Assembly (NCBI GenBank): GCA_023460855.1
Contig: JAEWOS010000018.1
Coordinates: forward strand, 186,001-250,000
Length of the DNA: 64,000 bases
Reading direction: 5' to 3'
Source: Bacteroidota bacterium
Lineage (GTDB): Bacteria > Bacteroidota > Bacteroidia > Flavobacteriales > Weeksellaceae
In this document: one piece after another, positions 60,621 through 64,000 of the stretch
How positions within the stretch are numbered: the stretch's first letter is position 1
Layout: each line of letters opens with the position of its first letter
Program-made: the position numbers and the translations under genes
Notes under the pieces: generated by a model
What the model saw: only the letters and a program-made list of their open reading frames with translations
Databases searched by the model: none
What the model was told of the DNA's origin: nothing

Positions 60621-61346
60621 ATGATTGTACTAGGAAGTAATTCAGAAGTAGCGCAGGCGTTTGTGGAAAGAGTTCTTCAGGAAAACCAAAAATTCCCGAA
60701 GATTTATCTGATTACCAGCAACAAAACTACGGCTGAAAAATTTGCACGCCATATTGAAGTGAAATATCTCCAGGATTCTGAAGTGATAGAACTCGATCTG
60801 GAAGCAGACTTCGACACTGAAATGCTGGCTAATATTGAAAGTAACTTAATTTTTAGCGCTACAGGTTATCTTGGAAAAGGCACTGAAGAAGGTCTGTACG
60901 ATTTAGCGAATACGCGGCGCATCATCAACATCAACTACGCGCGGTTAATACCTGTTCTAAATTATTTCGCTGAAAAAATGGAAAGGAGAAGGGGCGGAAC
61001 AATCATCGCACTTTCGTCCGTTGCAGGTGATAGGGGCCGCCAAAGCAATTTTATTTATGGTTCAGCAAAAGCCGGACTTACCGCTTATTTAAGCGGACTT
61101 CGAAATTATCTTTTCGATAAAAAAGTGCATGTAATGACCGTAAAACCAGGTTTTATGGATACAAAAATGACGGAAGGTCTGCCATTAAATCCGAAACTTA
61201 CGGCTTCTCCGGTTCAGGCTGCTGCGCATATATACAAAGCTTACAAAAACCGTAAGAATGAAGTGTATGTGCTTCCTGTATGGTGGCTGATCATGCTGAT
61301 TATCCGCAATATTCCGGAGTTTATTTTTAAAAAACTTAAATTGTGA
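60621..61346 (+). CDS. short-chain dehydrogenase, DprE2-like
   Basis: A 241-residue SDR. It starts MIVLGSNSEVAQAF, an abbreviated nucleotide-binding Rossmann start, and has Ser132/Ser133, Tyr146 and Lys150 (SSVAGDRG, YGSAKAG) as the catalytic set. In the DprE1/DprE2 pair the SDR reduces the 2-keto intermediate to give polyprenyl-phospho-arabinose. The C-terminal membrane-like helix (WWLIMLIIRNIPEFIFKKL) would keep it at the inner membrane near its lipid substrate. Placed 12 bases after the DprE1-like gene. Confidence 0.88.
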   Translation: MIVLGSNSEVAQAFVERVLQENQKFPKIYLITSNKTTAEKFARHIEVKYLQDSEVIELDLEADFDTEMLANIESNLIFSATGYLGKGTEEGLYDLANTRRIININYARLIPVLNYFAEKMERRRGGTIIALSSVAGDRGRQSNFIYGSAKAGLTAYLSGLRNYLFDKKVHVMTVKPGFMDTKMTEGLPLNPKLTASPVQAAAHIYKAYKNRKNEVYVLPVWWLIMLIIRNIPEFIFKKLKL

Positions 61347-61353
61347 CCGTTTT

Positions 61354-61947
61354 TTGAAAATGAAAAAGCTCTACTGTTTTGATTTCGACGGAACGCTGAC
61401 GCACAGTGATACCATGTTTCTGTTTCTGAAATATTATAACAGCAGGTCCTATTATTTCAGTTTTATAAAGCACGTGCCGTTGTTCACATTGTTGAAACTG
61501 CATCTTGCCGATGCTGAACGTGTAAAGCGAAGTTTCATTTCTTCTGTTTTAAAAGGTGAAAAAAAAACAAGACTGGAAGAAGTTTCAAAACAGTTTTTTG
61601 AGGAGAACTATCCTGATCTGCTGAGAAGCAATGCACGGGAATTCCTTGGCAAAATCGACCATTCCAAAACAAAGTGCCTGCTCGTCACCGCTTCGCTGGA
61701 TATCTGGGTAAAACCGTTTGCAGAGAAACTCGATATGGAACTGCTGGCAACTACCGCCGAATTTAAAGATGGAATTTTTACCGGAAAATTTACCGGAAAA
61801 AACTGCAACGGTGACGAAAAAGTATGCCGGATTAAAGACGCGATTAACGGTAAAAAATTTGATAAAACAATTGCGTTTGGCGATACGAAATCAGACCGTC
61901 CGATGCTGAACTGGGCAGATGAAAGCCACTACCGGTTTTTTCATTAA
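61354..61947 (+). CDS. HAD-IB family phosphatase
   Basis: A 197-residue haloacid-dehalogenase phosphatase. Motif I DFDGT gives Asp10 and Asp12, VTASLDIW is motif II, and FGDTKSDRPML is the motif IV acidic pair; the cap insert of about 75 residues after motif I is helical (subclass IB). In the UbiA/DprE1/DprE2 order it is a good candidate for the phosphatase that removes the 5-phosphate from polyprenyl-phospho-ribose phosphate, a job done by an unrelated protein in mycobacteria. This is inferred from position. It is 7 bases after the SDR gene. Confidence 0.86.
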   Translation: MKMKKLYCFDFDGTLTHSDTMFLFLKYYNSRSYYFSFIKHVPLFTLLKLHLADAERVKRSFISSVLKGEKKTRLEEVSKQFFEENYPDLLRSNAREFLGKIDHSKTKCLLVTASLDIWVKPFAEKLDMELLATTAEFKDGIFTGKFTGKNCNGDEKVCRIKDAINGKKFDKTIAFGDTKSDRPMLNWADESHYRFFH

Positions 61948-61972
61948 AATAATATAAAAAAGATCAAAAGAT

Positions 61973-63115
61973 ATGGAGAAAATATATTTGGATAATGCAG
62001 CAACAACGCCTTTGGATGATGATGTGATCAAGGAAATGTTTTCCGCAATGAAAAGTTTCGGAAATCCATCATCTACACACAGTTTTGGGCAGGAAGCGAA
62101 AATTCTGATCGAAAATGTAAGAAGAAAAGTGGCGGAATATCTTCATGTAACTCCGGCAGAAATTATTTTTACTTCCGGTGGTACGGAAAGCAACAATATG
62201 ATCATCAAATCTACCGTGCGGAATCTTGGCGTGCAACGTATTATTACATCGCCGATCGAGCATAAATGCGTCGCTGAAACGGTTTTGGAAATGAAAAACC
62301 GCAAAGATGTAGAAGTGGTTTATTTGAGACCGGATAAAAAGGGAGATATCAGTCTCGAAGATCTGAAAGAATCCCTCGAAAAATCCGACAAAAAGACGCT
62401 TGTTTCGCTGATGCATGCCAATAATGAAATCGGAAATTTACTCGAATTTCAGCGCGTTGCGGAAATCTGTAAGGAACATGGTGCTCTTTTTCATTCAGAC
62501 ACGGTGCAGACGATTGCGCACATGGATCTGGATTTTTCTGAAATTCCACTGGATTTCGCATCGTGCAGTGCACATAAATTTCACGGACCAAAAGGCAGCG
62601 GTTTCGCGTTTGTGAGAAAATCGTCCGGTGTGAAGTCACTGATTACCGGCGGACCGCAGGAAAGAAGCCTTCGTGCAGGAACCGAAAATGTTGCGGGAAT
62701 TGTAGGCCTTGGCAAAGCGCTCGATCTTGCAATGACGAATCTCAAAGAGCATTCAGCTCAGATCAAAGACATTAAGAAATATGCTGTGGAGCAATTGAAA
62801 GCTGCAATTCCAGGAATAAAATTCAACGGGCACAGCGCAGAAGAAGGAAGCCTGTATACGGTTTTAAGCGTATTGCTGCCTTTTTCGGATCCATTAATCG
62901 GCATGAAACTCGATATGAAAGGGATTGCCGTTTCACAGGGAAGTGCATGTTCTTCCGGTGCATCGAGTCCGTCTATGGTAATGATGATGATTCTCGATGA
63001 TGAAGAACTTAAGAAAACCACACCGCTGCGTGTTTCGTTCAGTCACCTCACAACCCGCCATGAAATCGACGTTCTGGTAAAAGCGCTGCACGAAATCGCA
63101 CTGACTTTAAATTAA
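61973..63115 (+). CDS. cysteine desulfurase (NifS/IscS-like)
   Basis: A 380-residue PLP enzyme taking sulfur from cysteine for Fe-S clusters and thiolation. The PLP lysine is in SCSAHKFHGPKG, the persulfide Cys in SQGSACSSGASS, and the PLP-phosphate site is in IFTSGGTESNNM. Its opening EKIYLDNAATTPLDDDV is typical of IscS/NifS. It has no iscU or sufE neighbour; the thioredoxin gene follows but has its own promoter. Confidence 0.95.
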   Translation: MEKIYLDNAATTPLDDDVIKEMFSAMKSFGNPSSTHSFGQEAKILIENVRRKVAEYLHVTPAEIIFTSGGTESNNMIIKSTVRNLGVQRIITSPIEHKCVAETVLEMKNRKDVEVVYLRPDKKGDISLEDLKESLEKSDKKTLVSLMHANNEIGNLLEFQRVAEICKEHGALFHSDTVQTIAHMDLDFSEIPLDFASCSAHKFHGPKGSGFAFVRKSSGVKSLITGGPQERSLRAGTENVAGIVGLGKALDLAMTNLKEHSAQIKDIKKYAVEQLKAAIPGIKFNGHSAEEGSLYTVLSVLLPFSDPLIGMKLDMKGIAVSQGSACSSGASSPSMVMMMILDDEELKKTTPLRVSFSHLTTRHEIDVLVKALHEIALTLN

Positions 63116-63158
63116 ATTGACGTCTCTTCGCAGTGAAACGCTTTTGGTTTAAAAATTG

Positions 63159-63166
63159 TATTTTTG
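63159..63166 (+). promoter_or_regulatory. -7 element for trxA (TATTTTTG)
   Basis: TATTTTTG fits TAnnTTTG, 28 bases before the ATG at 63195. Confidence 0.5.
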
Positions 63167-63194
63167 ACACAATAATCTTAATATTTTAAAAATT

Positions 63195-63512
63195 ATGGCA
63201 TTAGAAATTACAGACGGCTCATTTCAGGAAATGGTGCTGCAGTCAGATAAACCGGTACTGGTAGATTTTTGGGCAGTATGGTGCGGACCATGCAGAATGC
63301 TGGGACCAATCATTGAGGAAGTTGCTGCAGAATTTGACGGAAAAGCTGTTGTAGGAAAAGTGGATGTTGACAATAATCAGCAGGTTTCTGCAGAGTATGG
63401 AATCCGTAATATTCCTACTGTTCTTATTTTCAAAAACGGGGAAGTGGTGGATAAAATCGTTGGAGTGGCTCCGAAGGAGACCATTGCAGCAAAACTGAAC
63501 GCACACCTGTAA
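63195..63512 (+). CDS. trxA: thioredoxin
   Basis: A 105-residue thioredoxin, the cytoplasmic disulfide reductase. The redox site WCGPC has Cys30 and Cys33; the cis-proline loop NIPTVLIFKNGE is present. Its size and lack of a signal peptide fit the classic TrxA. A terminator follows. Confidence 0.97.
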   Translation: MALEITDGSFQEMVLQSDKPVLVDFWAVWCGPCRMLGPIIEEVAAEFDGKAVVGKVDVDNNQQVSAEYGIRNIPTVLIFKNGEVVDKIVGVAPKETIAAKLNAHL

Positions 63513-63533
63513 AAAATAATTCAATTGAAAATG

Positions 63534-63565
63534 AATGTCTTCCGTTTGTGAGGACATTTTTTTTG
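63534..63565 (+). terminator. terminator after trxA
   Basis: Eight-base stem AATGTCTT/AGGACATT (one G-T pair) with a nine-base loop and a run of seven to eight T. Confidence 0.85.
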
Positions 63566-63573
63566 TAAAAATA

Positions 63574-63604
63574 TTTGTGGCGTTTCAAAATAGTTATATC
63601 TTTG
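63574..63604 (+). promoter_or_regulatory. tRNA-Asp promoter (-33 TTTG, -7 TATCTTTG)
   Basis: TTTG at 63574-63577 and TATCTTTG at 63597-63604 are exactly 19 bases apart, the best Bacteroidota-type promoter in the window, 28 bases before the tRNA. Confidence 0.82.
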
Positions 63605-63631
63605 CACTCACGTTAATCAAACAACGTTTCA

Positions 63632-63705
63632 GATCCGGTAGTTCAGTTGGTTAGAATGCCGCCCTGTCACGGCGGAGGTCGCGGGTTCGAGTCCCGTCCG
63701 GATCG
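63632..63705 (+). tRNA. tRNA-Asp (anticodon GTC)
   Basis: A 74-base cloverleaf. The acceptor stem is GATCCGG/CCGGATC with discriminator G; the D arm lies in GTTCAGTTGGTTAGAAT, the anticodon stem CCGCC/GGCGG surrounds CTGTCAC with anticodon GTC, and the T arm is CGGGTTCGAGTCCCG. The CCA end is not encoded. G discriminator and GTC anticodon fit aspartate. It is a single tRNA followed at once by a terminator. Confidence 0.97.
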
Positions 63706-63707
63706 CA

Positions 63708-63736
63708 AACCTTCCAAATTTTTGGAAGGTTTTTTC
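63708..63736 (+). terminator. terminator after tRNA-Asp
   Basis: Eleven-base inverted repeat AACCTTCCAAA/TTTGGAAGGTT closing at a short T-rich loop, followed by TTTTTC. Confidence 0.88.
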
Positions 63737-63741
63737 TTTAT

Positions 63742-63891
63742 TTACTGAACTTCTTTACAGCGACGCTGTGGTTCCTGTTTTTTTGATTGTAAAAACTTGT
63801 CGATTGCTATCGAAAGATTATCTAAATCATTATCGTTGAAAACCACAGTTTCGTTGTTGCTTCCTAAAGTTGAAAATCGTATTTTTACCAT
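63742..63891 (-). CDS. small ORF of 49 residues, unknown
   Basis: A minus-strand ORF of 49 codons (MVKIRFSTLGSNNET to RRCKEVQ) fills the gap between tRNA-Asp and the partial gcvP. It looks helical, has a Lys/Arg/Gln-rich end and no signal peptide. It matches no family I know. It may be a real small protein or chance; codon choice is not unlike its neighbours. Confidence 0.4.
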   Translation of the reverse strand: MVKIRFSTLGSNNETVVFNDNDLDNLSIAIDKFLQSKKQEPQRRCKEVQ

Positions 63892-63925
63892 TCTATTTTT
63901 CGCACAAAAAAATCAAAACAATTCT

Positions 63926-64000
63926 ATGAATACCAACCTGTTTGTAAACCGCCACATTTCAACAAATGAGGCAGACAAAAAAGCCATGCTCGAGAAAGTT
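63926..64000 (+). CDS. gcvP: probable glycine dehydrogenase (decarboxylating), first 25 codons
   Basis: Only the N-terminus is in the window: MNTNLFVNRHISTNEADKKA, then MLEKV, with the gene running off the edge. The FVxRHIsxNEaDkxxML pattern matches the beginning of flavobacterial GcvP, the PLP-dependent P-protein of the glycine cleavage system. The call rests on these 25 residues alone. Confidence 0.65.
   Translation, partial: MNTNLFVNRHISTNEADKKAMLEKV

Overview
The window is a compact, mid-to-low GC bacterial chromosome segment from the Bacteroidota, most likely a flavobacterial genus of the Chryseobacterium/Kaistella type. The evidence is the -7 element TAnnTTTG in front of many genes instead of a sigma70 -10 box, the near absence of Shine-Dalgarno sequences, many short SCxx-type lipoproteins, and gene sets usual in this group (GSCFA, WbqC, DUF5683, split atpDC, parAB-dapB-lepB). 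The genus is inferred from reading only.

Layout. 1-5150: kdsB (5' cut by the window edge), a LolA-like secreted protein, a lipoprotein glutathione peroxidase, small lipoproteins, an atypical SDR, an MmcQ/YjbR protein and ribF. 5258-7196: atpD and atpC; the atpD start carries an apparent frameshift. 7216-16326: eight genes on the minus strand that form an amidoligase cluster: an alpha/beta hydrolase with an E-set domain, an M17 aminopeptidase, an ATP-grasp ligase, an esterase, a second ATP-grasp ligase, a GCS2/YbdK carboxylate-amine ligase, a class I glutamine amidotransferase and, behind a terminator, an ATP-grasp-like protein. This is the best candidate here for an undescribed pathway, probably making or trimming a small non-ribosomal peptide or amide. 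16590-22664: divergent glycogen operon glgB-glgA-glgC plus a His-rich secreted protein; GlgB has a histone-like Lys/Ala/Thr/Pro tail of about 290 residues.

22812-44220: housekeeping genes: an LptF/G permease with LolA, an rRNA methyltransferase, a M24B aminopeptidase, two DEAD-box helicases, a DUF47-PiT phosphate uptake pair, a polyprenyl synthase-GSCFA-TatD operon, an MFS pump, a flavin-dependent oxidoreductase, obgE-adk-hpt and purA. 44245-48568: an accessory minus-strand cassette with a signal-less N-acetylmuramidase and two unknown proteins of 608 and 531 residues. By eye these two share an ordered set of motifs that defines one domain.

48870-55248: tonB, a short intergenic region with DnaA-box-like 9-mers and a perfect palindrome, then parA-parB-DUF5683-dapB-lepB-wbqC. 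55262-58308: a subtilisin-like protease, a lipocalin-like lipoprotein and an OmpA-family lipoprotein. 58386-61947: a four-gene operon resembling mycobacterial decaprenyl-phospho-arabinose synthesis (UbiA-type phosphoribosyltransferase, DprE1-like, DprE2-like and a HAD phosphatase). 61973-64000: a cysteine desulfurase, thioredoxin, tRNA-Asp(GTC), a 49-codon ORF and the first 25 codons of a probable gcvP. No CRISPR array, rRNA, insertion sequence or prophage was seen.
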